A DNA stretch of 64,000 bases from Citricoccus zhacaiensis (GTDB taxonomy: Bacteria > Actinomycetota > Actinomycetes > Actinomycetales > Micrococcaceae), in contig NZ_BMLQ01000002.1 of assembly GCF_014645315.1 (NCBI RefSeq), positions 124,001-188,000 on the forward strand, read 5' to 3'. The translations under genes were made by a program, and so were the position numbers. The notes below the pieces were generated by a model. It searched no databases. It worked only from the letters and a program-made list of their open reading frames with translations, and had not been told where the DNA came from. Below, in pieces: positions 1 to 8,906 of the stretch; position 1 is the stretch's first letter; each line of letters starts with the position of its first letter.

Positions 1-117
1 TGACGGTGGGCACGGAAGGCCCTGGTGCCACGCGGGCCGGCCGCTGGCGGGCCAGGCGCGAGCCGGACGTGGGAGTGGATGGACTGAAGGGCGGAGCCAG
101 GGGTGGTGGCGGGCTGG

Positions 118-966
118 TCAGCGCATCGCGCGCTCACCGAGGAGGGTGAGGGCGGCGGTCTTCAGGTGATCCGCCCAGCCCTGGGCTCCCAGGCGCGCAA
201 CGGCGGCGTCGTTCGGGACCTCCAGCGAGACGGGCAACTGGGTGCCGGCCCGCGGCGTCTGCGCCAGCCCGGATTCCAGTGCGGCCAGGACTCCGGCCAG
301 CTCCAGGCCTCCCTCGCCAGGGACGAGGCGAGCGGACCGGGACTCCTCCACGAGGCCCTCGCGGTCGGCAGGGCGCTCGGCCGGGGCGTCGCAGAGCTGC
401 ACGAGCGGTGCTCGGCAGGCGGCGGCGGAGAGCTCCTCCATGGTTCCCCCGAACCGGCCCACGTGCAGGGTGTCCACCAGGATGTCGCAGCCGGCGTGCA
501 CGGCGAACTCGTCCGCCATCGGTATCGAGGCGACCGTCTGATAGCTGATGGGCTCCAGCGCGGGGCTGATCCCGAAGGCGCGCCCGTCCTCCGCCATCTG
601 TGCCAGGGTGTCCCGGGCACGTGAGAGGTCCGGATCTCCGCAGGCCACGGTCAGCGACTCGGCACCGAGTGCCTGACCGGCCTCGAACATCCGCAGCCAG
701 GCGTCCCGCTGATCCGTACCGTCCAGCAGCAGGAATTCGATGTCCTTGATCCCCACTCCCGTGTCCGCCATCCGCGCCAGTGTCTCGGCCAGCAGCGGGG
801 ATCCCGGCTGCATATCGTAGGGCTTCTCCGCCGCGGTCACCGGGCGCACGCGGACCCCCACGAAGTCGAAGCCGGCCTCGGCCGCGTGCTGCAGGAGGTT
901 CGGAGGCGCCACCGAGAGCAGTGACAGGGGTGCCAGGCCGATCAGGCGTCCGTTGGCTGCTGGCAT
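118..966 (-). CDS. Sugar phosphate isomerase/epimerase-family TIM-barrel protein (possible 3-dehydroshikimate dehydratase)
   Basis: A 282-aa xylose-isomerase-like TIM barrel. Residues in the usual metal-site order are visible: E138, D165 and H168 (in LVDTLHVG), Q190 and E249 (in SLEVPND). The family covers sugar isomerases/epimerases and AsbF-type 3-dehydroshikimate dehydratases of about this length. With an MHS transporter and a type II dehydroquinase nearby, a role in quinate/shikimate breakdown (dehydroshikimate to protocatechuate) is attractive but unproven. I chose the ATG at 966; a TTG at 1020 would add 18 poorly conserved-looking residues. An IclR-like box and a CRP-like box lie upstream (1073-1107). 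Confidence 0.75.
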   Translation of the reverse strand: MPAANGRLIGLAPLSLLSVAPPNLLQHAAEAGFDFVGVRVRPVTAAEKPYDMQPGSPLLAETLARMADTGVGIKDIEFLLLDGTDQRDAWLRMFEAGQALGAESLTVACGDPDLSRARDTLAQMAEDGRAFGISPALEPISYQTVASIPMADEFAVHAGCDILVDTLHVGRFGGTMEELSAAACRAPLVQLCDAPAERPADREGLVEESRSARLVPGEGGLELAGVLAALESGLAQTPRAGTQLPVSLEVPNDAAVARLGAQGWADHLKTAALTLLGERAMR

Positions 967-1072
967 CAGGGGTGACCCACTTTCTGAAGGGCGAGGGATG
1001 GTGCGGTGGAACGCAGGCAACCCGCGTCGCCCCTCATGTAACCCGCTTCACACGCGGGGGGCCACCATGCGT

Positions 1073-1085
1073 CCCATTGAACAGG
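1073..1085. promoter_or_regulatory. Candidate IclR-type operator half of a pair
   Basis: CCCATTGAACAGG, an imperfect palindrome closely resembling the perfect CCCATTGAATGGG at 2040-2052 on the other side of the iclR gene. The pair flanking an IclR gene suggests it is that regulator's binding motif. This is inference from repetition and position. Confidence 0.45.
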
Positions 1086-1091
1086 ATTTCC

Positions 1092-1107
1092 GGTGAAGCG
1101 GGTCACA
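1092..1107. promoter_or_regulatory. CRP/GlxR-like box upstream of the TIM-barrel gene
   Basis: GGTGA-AGCGGG-TCACA matches the CRP-family consensus TGTGA-N6-TCACA at 9 of 10 positions. It lies about 130 bp upstream of the ATG at 966. An inverted copy of its core (ACCCGCTTCAC, 1041-1051) lies closer to the gene, so the two could pair as a hairpin or act as two sites. Confidence 0.5.
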
Positions 1108-1197
1108 ACGACCGCGGCTCACGCTCAGGACTCACACACCCTCCGGGCCCACCCACGAGCGGGAACCGGCCTCCCGCCGTCGTGCCCATCGGCCAAC

Positions 1198-1971
1198 TCA
1201 GTCGCGGGGCAGATTCCCGACCATCCCCGAGAGCCCACGGGTGGCCGAGAGCAACACCGGAACCTGCACCTTGAGGTTGACGTCCGCCATGGTCTGCACG
1301 ATGGCGAGCGCACCCAGCACCTGCCGGTGCGCGTCCAGGATCGGCGCCGCGAGGCCGGCCAGCGACCCCACCAGCACCCCGGGCAGATGGACATACCCGT
1401 CCACCCTGGCCTGGGCGAGCCGGCGCCTCATGTGCCCCTCGGTGACGCCCGACTGCAGCGCGCTGGGATCCCAGGGCATGGACAGGATCCGCTCCTGCAC
1501 CGGTGCGGGCGAGAAGGCCAGCATGGCCAGGCCGGCTGAGACGGAGAGGGCCGGCTGGCGCAGCGCCACCTTGGTCAGATCCTCCTGGGCCCCGCGATGG
1601 GTGAGCCGCTCCAGGTAGACGATCTCCGCCGTCGACTCGTCCAGGATCGAGAGGCTGACGTTCTGCTTCAGCGTGACGTGGATGGCCTCCATGAACGGCA
1701 GGGCCAGCTGGGAGAAGGCCTGGAAGCGGGTGCCACGCTGGCCCGCCTCCCACAGGGCCAGACCGATCCGGAAGCGGCCGCGGCCCGTGCGGAAGAGCAG
1801 GCCGTCCTCCGCCATGGCCGAGGCCAGCCGGTGGGTGGTCGACGTGGACAGCCCGGCCCGCTCGGCCAATTCGGCGGCCGAGAGCTCACCGTGGTCGGCG
1901 TCGAAGCACTGCAGCAGGCGCGCCACCCTGGACACGACCGATTCACCGGACTTGGAATTCGCCACCGTCAC
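1198..1971 (-). CDS. IclR-family transcriptional regulator
   Basis: A 257-aa IclR protein. An N-terminal winged helix-turn-helix (about residues 12-75, including the recognition-helix region LSTSTTHRLASAM) is followed by the effector-binding domain (about 85-250). It lies between the TIM-barrel gene and the divergent MHS transporter, so it is the likely local regulator of the quinate/shikimate-type genes. The GTG at 1971 follows GGGAGG by only 2 nt; the in-frame GTG at 1965 has an 8-nt spacing and may be the true start. Candidate operators lie on both sides (1073-1085 and 2040-2052). Confidence 0.88.
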   Translation of the reverse strand: MTVANSKSGESVVSRVARLLQCFDADHGELSAAELAERAGLSTSTTHRLASAMAEDGLLFRTGRGRFRIGLALWEAGQRGTRFQAFSQLALPFMEAIHVTLKQNVSLSILDESTAEIVYLERLTHRGAQEDLTKVALRQPALSVSAGLAMLAFSPAPVQERILSMPWDPSALQSGVTEGHMRRRLAQARVDGYVHLPGVLVGSLAGLAAPILDAHRQVLGALAIVQTMADVNLKVQVPVLLSATRGLSGMVGNLPRD

Positions 1972-2039
1972 GTCCTCCCATCAGGCCAGGGCACACTTCT
2001 GGACCCACTGCCGCGCCTTGGACACAGAGACGAGCCTAA

Positions 2040-2052
2040 CCCATTGAATGGG
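2040..2052. promoter_or_regulatory. Candidate IclR operator (13-bp perfect palindrome)
   Basis: CCCATT-G-AATGGG is a perfect palindrome in the iclR/transporter divergent region, related to the box at 1073-1085. It probably serves autoregulation of iclR and control of the transporter. Confidence 0.5.
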
Positions 2053-2100
2053 CTGTGTTTTGTCTGGGCCGCGGCGGAGCGGAAGGCTTCTCTGAAGCAC

Positions 2101-2116
2101 CGTGACCCCGTTCACA
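2101..2116. promoter_or_regulatory. CRP/GlxR-like box in the iclR/MHS divergent region
   Basis: CGTGA-CCCCGT-TCACA, one mismatch to TGTGA-N6-TCACA, centred about 130 bp upstream of the transporter ATG and of the iclR start. Its half-site pattern equals the boxes at 33955 and 36272. Confidence 0.5.
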
Positions 2117-2239
2117 GAAGCGGGTGTCACCGGCCACCCGACCCCCTGTCGGTGATCCGACCGCCCCGCGAGCGTGATGCGAGCAGGGGCGGCTCCGGAC
2201 CCGAGGTTGGCCACGACCACGTCCCCCCTGGGAGAACAC

Positions 2240-3637
2240 ATGAGCACCACCATCCAGCAGGACACCAGCGGCACGCTGGAGTCCCTGACGCCGGAACAGC
2301 AGCAATACCGGATGACCCGGGCCAAGCGGGCCGGCTGGTCCGCCTTCCTCGGCGGCGCCCTGGAGTACTACGACTTCTTCGTCTACGCCACGGCCGCCTC
2401 GCTGGTCTTCCCCCACATCTTCTTCCCGGACACCGGCAGTGACGCCCTGACCATGGTGGCCTCGTTCGGCACCCTGGGCGTCGCCTACGTGGCCCGCCCG
2501 TTCGGCGCCATCGTCTTCGGCCACCTCGGCGACCGGGTCGGCCGGAAGTCCATCCTGCTGGCCACGTTGCTGCTGATGGGCGTGGCGACCTTCCTCATCG
2601 GCGTGCTGCCCACCTACCAGCAGGTCGGCCTCTGGGCCCCAATCCTGCTCGTGGTGCTGCGACTGGCCCAGGGCCTGTCCGCGGGCGCCGAGATCGCCGG
2701 AGCGTCCGCGCTGAGCACCGAGGAGGCCCCCGTCGGCCTGCGCGGGTTCTTCCCGTCCTTCTCCATCTCCGGCATCGCCGCCGGCATCGTCCTGGCCTCC
2801 CTGGCCTTCCTGCCGATCACCGCAATGGACGAGGCCGACCGCCTCAGCTGGGGCTGGCGCCTGCCGTTCCTGGCGTCCATCCTCGTGCTCGCCGTCGCCT
2901 GGTTCGTGCGCCGGCAGCTCGCCGAACCCGAGGACTTCCAGGAGACCAAGGACGCCGGCGAGCAGGAGAAGGCCCCCTTCCTGGTCATGCTGAAGACCCA
3001 CCCGGTGCAGTTCGTGCAGATCTCCATCCTGTCCCTCCAGGTCGTGACCAACACCCTGATGCAGGCCTTCGGGCTCTCCTACGCCACGTCCGTGGGCATC
3101 GACTCCTCCACCATGCTGTGGGTGACCATCGTCGGCAACATCGTGGCCATCTTCACCACTCCGGCAGCCGCCTACCTCTCGGACAAGATCGGGCGCAAGC
3201 CGACCTTCATCGCCGGCACGGCCACCACCGCCGTGATGATCTGGGTGTACTTCAACGCGATCGCCACGGCGAACGTCGCGCTGATCTTCGTCACCTCCAC
3301 CATCATCCTGGGCGTCACCTATGCCATGTCCAACGCGGTCTACCCGGCCTGGTTCTCCGAGCTGTTCAACGTCAAGGTGCGCTACTCCGGCGTCGCCGTG
3401 GGCCTCCAGGTGGGCATCCTGGTCTCCGGGTTCACCCCGATGATCGCCACCGCGCTGGTGGGTGACAACTATGAGAACTGGGGCCCGGCCGCCTGGCTCG
3501 TCTCCGGCGCCACCATCCTGGCGACCCTCGTGGCTCTGACCACCCGCGAGACCTACAAGACGCCGCTGCGCGAGCTCGGCAACCCGGTGTCCGACGCCGA
3601 GCTCGAGGCCGGGCTACACCACGGCTCCAAGCGCTGA
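2240..3637 (+). CDS. MFS transporter, metabolite:H+ symporter (MHS) family
   Basis: A 465-aa, 12-TM major facilitator. It shows the MHS features: a Y-Y-D-F-F segment in TM1, the loop 2-3 signature GHLGDRVGRKS, and a second DKIGRKPT signature between TM8 and TM9. MHS proteins take up small carboxylates and aromatics (shikimate, citrate, proline/betaine types). Adjacent dehydroquinase and TIM-barrel genes make shikimate or quinate uptake the leading guess. The start is ATG 2240, not the upstream in-frame ATG at 2174. The gene ends at the strong hairpin terminator 3677-3709. Confidence 0.85.
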   Translation: MSTTIQQDTSGTLESLTPEQQQYRMTRAKRAGWSAFLGGALEYYDFFVYATAASLVFPHIFFPDTGSDALTMVASFGTLGVAYVARPFGAIVFGHLGDRVGRKSILLATLLLMGVATFLIGVLPTYQQVGLWAPILLVVLRLAQGLSAGAEIAGASALSTEEAPVGLRGFFPSFSISGIAAGIVLASLAFLPITAMDEADRLSWGWRLPFLASILVLAVAWFVRRQLAEPEDFQETKDAGEQEKAPFLVMLKTHPVQFVQISILSLQVVTNTLMQAFGLSYATSVGIDSSTMLWVTIVGNIVAIFTTPAAAYLSDKIGRKPTFIAGTATTAVMIWVYFNAIATANVALIFVTSTIILGVTYAMSNAVYPAWFSELFNVKVRYSGVAVGLQVGILVSGFTPMIATALVGDNYENWGPAAWLVSGATILATLVALTTRETYKTPLRELGNPVSDAELEAGLHHGSKR

Positions 3638-3676
3638 CCTCACCGGCCTGGGATACTGGCCGCACCACGTGAGACC

Positions 3677-3709
3677 GAGGACGGGGCCGGACCATCCGGC
3701 CCCGTCCTC
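3677..3709 (+). terminator. Strong hairpin terminator after the MHS transporter
   Basis: A perfect 15-bp stem (GAGGACGGGGCCGGA and its complement) with a CCA loop, 40 nt after the transporter stop. It has no long T run, as is common in actinobacteria. It sits between the transporter and aroQ, so aroQ needs read-through or its own promoter. Confidence 0.75.
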
Positions 3710-3758
3710 TGCAAAATCATCACCGGTCGCGCAGCGGCCCAGCCACCCAGGAGTGATC

Positions 3759-4205
3759 ATGACCCCGCCCACCAGCAAGACCATCTTCGTGCTCAACGGC
3801 CCCAACCTGAACCTCCTGGGCCAGCGCGAGCCGGAGAAGTACGGCACGTCGACGCTGGACGACGTGCGTGAGCTGTGCGAGGAGACGGCCTCGGGCCTCG
3901 GCCTGGCCGTGGAGTTCAGGCAGTCCAATCATGAGGGAGTCCTCATCGACTGGATCCAGGAGGCCCGTGCCTCCGGCAGTGGCATCATCCTGAACCCGGC
4001 CGGCTACACCACCACGTCCATTGCCATCATGGACGCCCTGCTGGCCGCCGAGTTGCCGGTGATCGAGGTGCACATCACCAACATCCACCGGCGCGAGGAG
4101 TTCCGCCACCACTCCTACGTCTCCAAGGTGGCCGAGGCGGTCATCGCCGGCGCCGGCGTGCACGGCTACCGGCTGGCACTGGAGCACATGGCCCGCCTGC
4201 TCTAA
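3759..4205 (+). CDS. aroQ: Type II 3-dehydroquinate dehydratase
   Basis: A 148-aa type II dehydroquinase, the family's usual length, interconverting 3-dehydroquinate and 3-dehydroshikimate. It has the N-terminal signature NGPNLNLLG followed by the catalytic-loop region (R, E and K in LLGQREPEKYG). QSNHEG, the NPAGYTTTS segment and EVHITNIHRREEFR (His/Arg site) follow. The start at ATG 3759 follows AGGAG. Location beside a transporter and an IclR gene suggests a catabolic copy (qsuC/quiB type) rather than the biosynthetic one, but the sequence alone cannot separate them. Confidence 0.93.
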   Translation: MTPPTSKTIFVLNGPNLNLLGQREPEKYGTSTLDDVRELCEETASGLGLAVEFRQSNHEGVLIDWIQEARASGSGIILNPAGYTTTSIAIMDALLAAELPVIEVHITNIHRREEFRHHSYVSKVAEAVIAGAGVHGYRLALEHMARLL

Positions 4206-4282
4206 AACCTGTCTGATCCTCGCCCCGGGGTCCCGCGCCCCACAGGCCTGCTATCGCGCCAGAGTCCCCGAAAGGTCGATCC

Positions 4283-5191
4283 ATGCGGAACCATCCGTAT
4301 CTCCCCACCGCCAGTTCGATCTACTTCTACTTCGTCGTCTACGGTGCTGCGCTGATCATCATCTCGCAGAACAGCGGCGCATTGATGGACCAATGGGGCG
4401 CCACGGAGGCCCAGATCGCCCTCGCCATCTCGGGCATCGGCATCGGCAAGCTCATCGGCCCGGTCGTCGCCGGATTCCTGTCCGACCGGCTGGGCCGGCG
4501 GCCGATGATCATGACCTCACTGGCGATGAACGTCGTGTTCTTCGTGGGGATGGCCTTCAGCACGAACTACGTGATCGGCTTCATCCTGTCCCTGTGGTTC
4601 GGCATCGCCAACGCCTTCCTGGACTCCGGCGCCTATCCGGCCCTCATGGAATCGTTCCCGCGGAAGGCGGGTTCGGCCAACCTCCTGGTCAAGGCGGCCA
4701 TCGCCATCGGACAGCTCCTGCTGCCGATCCTCGTGGCGGGCGGACTCTTCTGGCGGACGTCCTTCTACGGCGCGGCCGCCCTCCTGGCCCTGATCCTCGT
4801 CGCCATGTTCTTCGTGAGGTTCCCGGACCGTGAGCGGGCGCCGCAGACGAGTGAGGGCCAGAGCCCAGCACCGGCCAGCTCCGTCCCCGGTGCCAAGCTC
4901 TCCGTGGAGGGCGTGGCCCTGGTGATCTTCGGCTTCACGTCCACCGGCGCGTTCTGGTTGGCCCAGCAGTCACTGCCCGGCATGGGTCAGAACCTGGCCG
5001 GAATGTCCTCCTCGGAGGCTGCCCGTCTGGTCTCCGTCTAGGCGCTCCGCGGCCCCTACCAGACCGTGGTCTGGCTCGGCATCATCGTCTCCGTGGCCTC
5101 CGCGCTCCTGGGGCTGCTCGTCCGGCTCCGCCACCGAGCCGTCTTCAGCGCCCCCGTGGCCACTGCGGCAGAGGTCACAGCCGGCCGCTGA
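4283..5191 (+). pseudogene. Broken MFS transporter gene (internal deletion and in-frame stop)
   Basis: Translation from ATG 4283 gives an MFS N-terminal half (SDRLGRRP signature near residue 70, about six TM segments, a central loop, then a seventh TM). It ends at TAG 5039-5041. The same frame then runs on for 49 further sense codons to TGA 5189-5191 and encodes a typical last TM and cytoplasmic tail (TVVWLGIIVSVASALLGLLV). Together the parts give about 300 residues against 400-450 for the family, so roughly 100-150 residues (about TM8-TM11) are missing. The stop sits at the apparent deletion joint. The start has a GAAAGG ribosome site, so the front end is intact. Confidence 0.8.
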
Positions 5192-5230
5192 GCCACCGCA
5201 CCACCGCAGGTCGACGGCTGACGGCCCGGT

Positions 5231-6793
5231 TCAGGCGCGCAGGTCGATCGAGGCGGAAGACGCACCGGGGCGCCGGTCCGACGGCGTGACGTCACCCTCC
5301 GCACCCTCGTCCTCGTCCCCCTCGGCTGCCAGCTGGCCGCACGCGCCGTCGATCTCCTTCCCACGGGTGTCCCGCAGCGTGGTCGGGATACCGGCGGCCT
5401 CGAGGCGGTTGATGAACTCGTCCGTAACGTCCGGCTCGGACGAGGTCCAGATCGAGCCCGGTGTCGGGTTCAACGGGATGGGGTTCACGTGCACCCAACC
5501 GCGGCCGCGGGCGTTGAGCTTCTGGCCCAACAGGTCGGCGCGCCAGGCGTGGTCGTTCATGTCCTTGATCAGCGCGTACTCGATGGACACCCGCCGTCCG
5601 GTCTTGACGAAGTAGTTGTACGCCGCATCGATGGCCTCGTCCGCCTTCCACCGCGAGTTCACCGGGATGAGCTCATCCCGCAGCTCGTCGTCCGGGGCGT
5701 GCAAGGACAGGGCGAAGGTCACCGGGATGCCCTCCTCGGCCAGCCTGTTGATGGCCGGCACCAGGCCCACCGTGGAGACGGTGATGTGGCGCGCGGACAT
5801 GCCGAGTCCTTCGGGGGCCGGGTCCACCATGCGGCGCACCGAGGCGATGACCCGCTTGTAGTTGGCCAGCGGCTCGCCCATGCCCATGAACACGATGTTG
5901 GTGACGCGCTCGGCGTTGTGGCCGCCGTCCTTGCGCAGGCCGCCCAAGGCGCCCTCGGCGATGACCTCGTTGGCGCGGACCACCTGCTCCACGATCTCGG
6001 CCGTGGACATGTTGCGGGTCAGCCCGTTCTGGCCGGTGGCACAGAAGGGGCAGTTCATGCCGCAGCCGGCCTGGCTGGACACACACAGGGTCACCCGCCC
6101 CGGGTAGCGCATGAGCACCGACTCCACGAGGGCGCCGTCGAACAGGCGCCAGAGGAACTTGATGGTGTCCCCGTTGTCCGTGGTGAGCCGGCGGACCTCG
6201 GTCAGCAGTGGCGGCATCAGCTCCGTCACGAGCTTCTCCCGCGCGCCCTTCGGCAGGTCCGTCATCCGGTCCGGGTCCGAGGTGAAGTGATTGAAATAGT
6301 GGTTGGAGAGCTGCTTGGCACGGAACGCGGGGAACCCGAGTTCGGCCACCTTGGCCTGGCGTTCGGCGAGTGTCAGGTCCGCCAGGTGGGTCTTGGGCTG
6401 CGCCACGCGGGGCTGCTTGAACTGCAGCAGCGGCCGGCCGTCGTCGGTGGTCTGCTGCTTCCAGCCCTCGGCCTGCGGACGGACCTGGGGCCGGCCTCCA
6501 TCCGTGGCGGCCGGGTTGGAGAGCATCCGCCCGTCCAGCGGCCCGCCGATTCCCTGCTGTTGTAGCCGGGCACGGTCCTCGGCGATCTGCTGTGCCTCGG
6601 TCTCGTCGATCAGGCCGCGCTTGGGGCGGTTCAGCTTGAGCTTGCCGTCTCGCGCATGCTCCAGCCGGGCGTCCGCGGGGTCGGCCGCGGGGACAGCCGT
6701 GCCCCGACCCTGCTGCGCCTTCCGGCGCGCCCGGGTCCGGTCAGTGCGGTCCGTACCGTGGTCCCCTCCACGGGGACGAGAAGTCTCAGCCAT
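5231..6793 (-). CDS. rlmN: Dual-specificity 23S rRNA A2503 / tRNA A37 C2-methyltransferase, radical SAM
   Basis: A 520-aa RlmN. The radical-SAM Cys triad CxxxCxxC lies at C244, C248 and C251 (GCGMNCPFC). The methyl-carrying Cys near the C-terminus is C485 ([13 protein letters not shown]). The GMGEPLANY motif and the [10 protein letters not shown] segment are typical. It methylates A2503 of 23S rRNA using SAM and a [4Fe-4S] cluster. About 130 N-terminal residues, charged and low in complexity, have no counterpart in the usual 350-400-aa enzyme; an acidic tail follows C485. ATG 6793 is preferred because GGGAGA sits 9 nt upstream. Confidence 0.94.
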   Translation of the reverse strand: MAETSRPRGGDHGTDRTDRTRARRKAQQGRGTAVPAADPADARLEHARDGKLKLNRPKRGLIDETEAQQIAEDRARLQQQGIGGPLDGRMLSNPAATDGGRPQVRPQAEGWKQQTTDDGRPLLQFKQPRVAQPKTHLADLTLAERQAKVAELGFPAFRAKQLSNHYFNHFTSDPDRMTDLPKGAREKLVTELMPPLLTEVRRLTTDNGDTIKFLWRLFDGALVESVLMRYPGRVTLCVSSQAGCGMNCPFCATGQNGLTRNMSTAEIVEQVVRANEVIAEGALGGLRKDGGHNAERVTNIVFMGMGEPLANYKRVIASVRRMVDPAPEGLGMSARHITVSTVGLVPAINRLAEEGIPVTFALSLHAPDDELRDELIPVNSRWKADEAIDAAYNYFVKTGRRVSIEYALIKDMNDHAWRADLLGQKLNARGRGWVHVNPIPLNPTPGSIWTSSEPDVTDEFINRLEAAGIPTTLRDTRGKEIDGACGQLAAEGDEDEGAEGDVTPSDRRPGASSASIDLRA

Positions 6794-6848
6794 CCCCGCC
6801 ATTCTCCCATGAGTGTCCAATCGGTGGACGGGAGACTCGAAGGAGATC

Positions 6849-8675
6849 CTAGGGACGCAGCCACTCCCGGGACAGCCAGCGGTCCGCCAGGATCGCGCGT
6901 GCGAGGTTGACCCGGGTATGGACCCTGCCCTTCGCCGTTCGCAGGGTCATCAGCGCCTCGTGTTCCGTCTCCATGGCGGCCAGCCTGCGGATCAGGGCCA
7001 CGAACTGGGGGCTCAAGAGCGTCTCCAGGCGCGGCCAGGCGGCGCACTCCAACAGGTAGCGGGAACTGGCCGTCAGGGGCTCCTCGACGAGCGCCCGGTC
7101 GGGGACCCCCGCCATCCGATCGGCGCCCAGCACGGTGACCGGTCGGGGTTCGGGGGTGGCCGTGCGCTGGGCGAAATCCGGACCGCTGAGCTTCTCGGAG
7201 GGTCCGTCCCGCTCGAACCGGAACCGGCCGCCGCGGGCGAAGGGGACCGCCATCGACTCATTCCACACCCGGCGCATCACCAGGAACATGGCGATGTGGG
7301 AGAAGCGCAGGTAGGGAGTCAGGGCATCGGAGACGGCGGTGACCTCGGAGTCCGCGAAGGGGAAGAACACCTGGGAGTACGCGTCCACCACCACGGTGCT
7401 GGCCTGCATGTACCGGCTGGCGCGGATGTCCCTGCCGTAGGCGTAGAGGATCTCCGCCGGGGTGCTGCCGGGCATGGACTCGGCCCAGTCCAGCAGGGCC
7501 TGAGCCGTCTTCTCATTGAGCTCCGGGGTCAGGATCTGGGCGTTGTGCGCCGCCCACTCGTGGTCCAGGTCCGCCTGGACGATGCTCTTCTTGCGCTGAT
7601 AGAGCCCCTTGAAGGTGGGCCATTGCCCCGAGGCATAGCCCTCCCCGATCACGAAGGGGTCCGCGAAGGCGTAGGGGGCACCGAGAGCCTCGGACAGGAA
7701 AAACCCCTGGCCGTCGCGAAGGGATTGGGTGAAGGAATCGATGACGCTGCTGGGAACGCTCATGGCCGGCCGGACCACGGAGTGCTGGATGCCGGTCATC
7801 TCGGCCAGCTGCGCGGCCACCATCACCTCCTCGCTGGTCTCGTTCCCCTGAGTGACCGCATGGAGGTTTTCCACGCCCCGGTTCCGCAGAAGTCCCAGCA
7901 GTAGGCGGCTGTCCTTGCCGCCACTCAGACGCAGCTGGATGGTCTTCTCAGGCAGGGCGGCCAGGAGCCGGTCGGTGGAGCTGTTCAAGGCCGCCTCGAG
8001 CTCAGACACCCCCGGCTGGAACGGGTCCTCGTTCGGGGCGATTGTGGCGGGGGGCCGCGCGGGCCCGTCCACCACCTCCAGCCGTCCACCGGAGATCTTC
8101 ACCGCACTCCGCGTGGGGATGGTCGTCACACCGGCGAAGGGTGTCTGGCCGGACATCGAGAAGCCGAAGTTGAGGGCCTCGGCCAGGTAGTCATCGCTGG
8201 TCTCGACCGCGTTGACGTCGCCTCGGGCCATGGCCAGCGCGATGGCCAGGGGGCGGTTGGAGACGTAGAAGTAGTCGGCGTCCTCGCCATAGTGGACGGC
8301 TTCGAGGGCCGGAACGGTATTCCAGGAGTAGATCTCCCGCCGGTTTCCGGCGATCGCCATGTAGGACCCCCCAACAGGGGTGCGCAACTCCATCGGCTGA
8401 CCGAACGGCCCGGACGAACGCAGCAGCTCATCGCCGACGCCCGGGAACGTTGCCGAGGCCCACCGGATGGCCCTGCGGCGGGTGTGGCGTGCCGCCGTGG
8501 CCGGCCATTCGACCAGCACCGCGCCGGGGGAGGACAGGCCCCGGTGGACCACGGGTTCCTGTCCGTAGCGCGGCCCGAGGAAGGGCGTGTAGGACTCGAC
8601 GGCGGCGGCGCAGACAGCCCGGAGGCCGGCCTTGTCCGCCGTACCGCGCGGGACGATACTCAGGAGAACGGTCAC
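6849..8675 (-). CDS. Asparagine-synthetase-like ATP-pyrophosphatase domain protein (no glutaminase cysteine)
   Basis: A 608-aa protein. The PP-loop SGGKDSR at residues 251-257 marks an AsnB-type ATP-binding, adenylate-forming domain that continues to about residue 560. The N-terminal 230 residues resemble a degenerate class II amidotransferase half. Position 2 is Thr, not the catalytic Cys, so glutamine cannot be the amide donor by the normal route. Related proteins include beta-lactam synthetase-like and lasso-cyclase-like enzymes and uncharacterised AsnB homologues. No biosynthetic partner is next to it (rlmN on one side, an MFS exporter on the other). Start GTG 8675 follows GGGAGG by 9 nt. 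Confidence 0.72.
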   Translation of the reverse strand: MTVLLSIVPRGTADKAGLRAVCAAAVESYTPFLGPRYGQEPVVHRGLSSPGAVLVEWPATAARHTRRRAIRWASATFPGVGDELLRSSGPFGQPMELRTPVGGSYMAIAGNRREIYSWNTVPALEAVHYGEDADYFYVSNRPLAIALAMARGDVNAVETSDDYLAEALNFGFSMSGQTPFAGVTTIPTRSAVKISGGRLEVVDGPARPPATIAPNEDPFQPGVSELEAALNSSTDRLLAALPEKTIQLRLSGGKDSRLLLGLLRNRGVENLHAVTQGNETSEEVMVAAQLAEMTGIQHSVVRPAMSVPSSVIDSFTQSLRDGQGFFLSEALGAPYAFADPFVIGEGYASGQWPTFKGLYQRKKSIVQADLDHEWAAHNAQILTPELNEKTAQALLDWAESMPGSTPAEILYAYGRDIRASRYMQASTVVVDAYSQVFFPFADSEVTAVSDALTPYLRFSHIAMFLVMRRVWNESMAVPFARGGRFRFERDGPSEKLSGPDFAQRTATPEPRPVTVLGADRMAGVPDRALVEEPLTASSRYLLECAAWPRLETLLSPQFVALIRRLAAMETEHEALMTLRTAKGRVHTRVNLARAILADRWLSREWLRP

Positions 8676-8906
8676 GTGGTGTGGCCTCCCTTTCACCCGG
8701 CGTCCGCTGCGGGACGGGTCCGGGAACTCGGCAGGCCGGCCCTGCCCGGGCCCCCGCAGGGCGGGATCGCCGGCGGGTCTCAACTAACGATAACGACACG
8801 AACCGCCGGCACCGGACACGTAACGCGGTGAGACCACCCGGCCCGCCCTCCACGCGGGCACCCTGGCCAACGCAGGCCACAGCAGGGCACGACGCCGGCC
8901 GGACGG

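Noticed and set aside
1-117. A possible end of an upstream gene (TGA at position 1)
   Set aside because: Three bases cannot identify a gene, and nothing else in the first 117 nt supports a feature.
6849-8675. Lasso peptide cyclase
   Set aside because: There is no precursor peptide, B1/B2 protease or ABC exporter gene near it; general AsnB relatives fit equally well.
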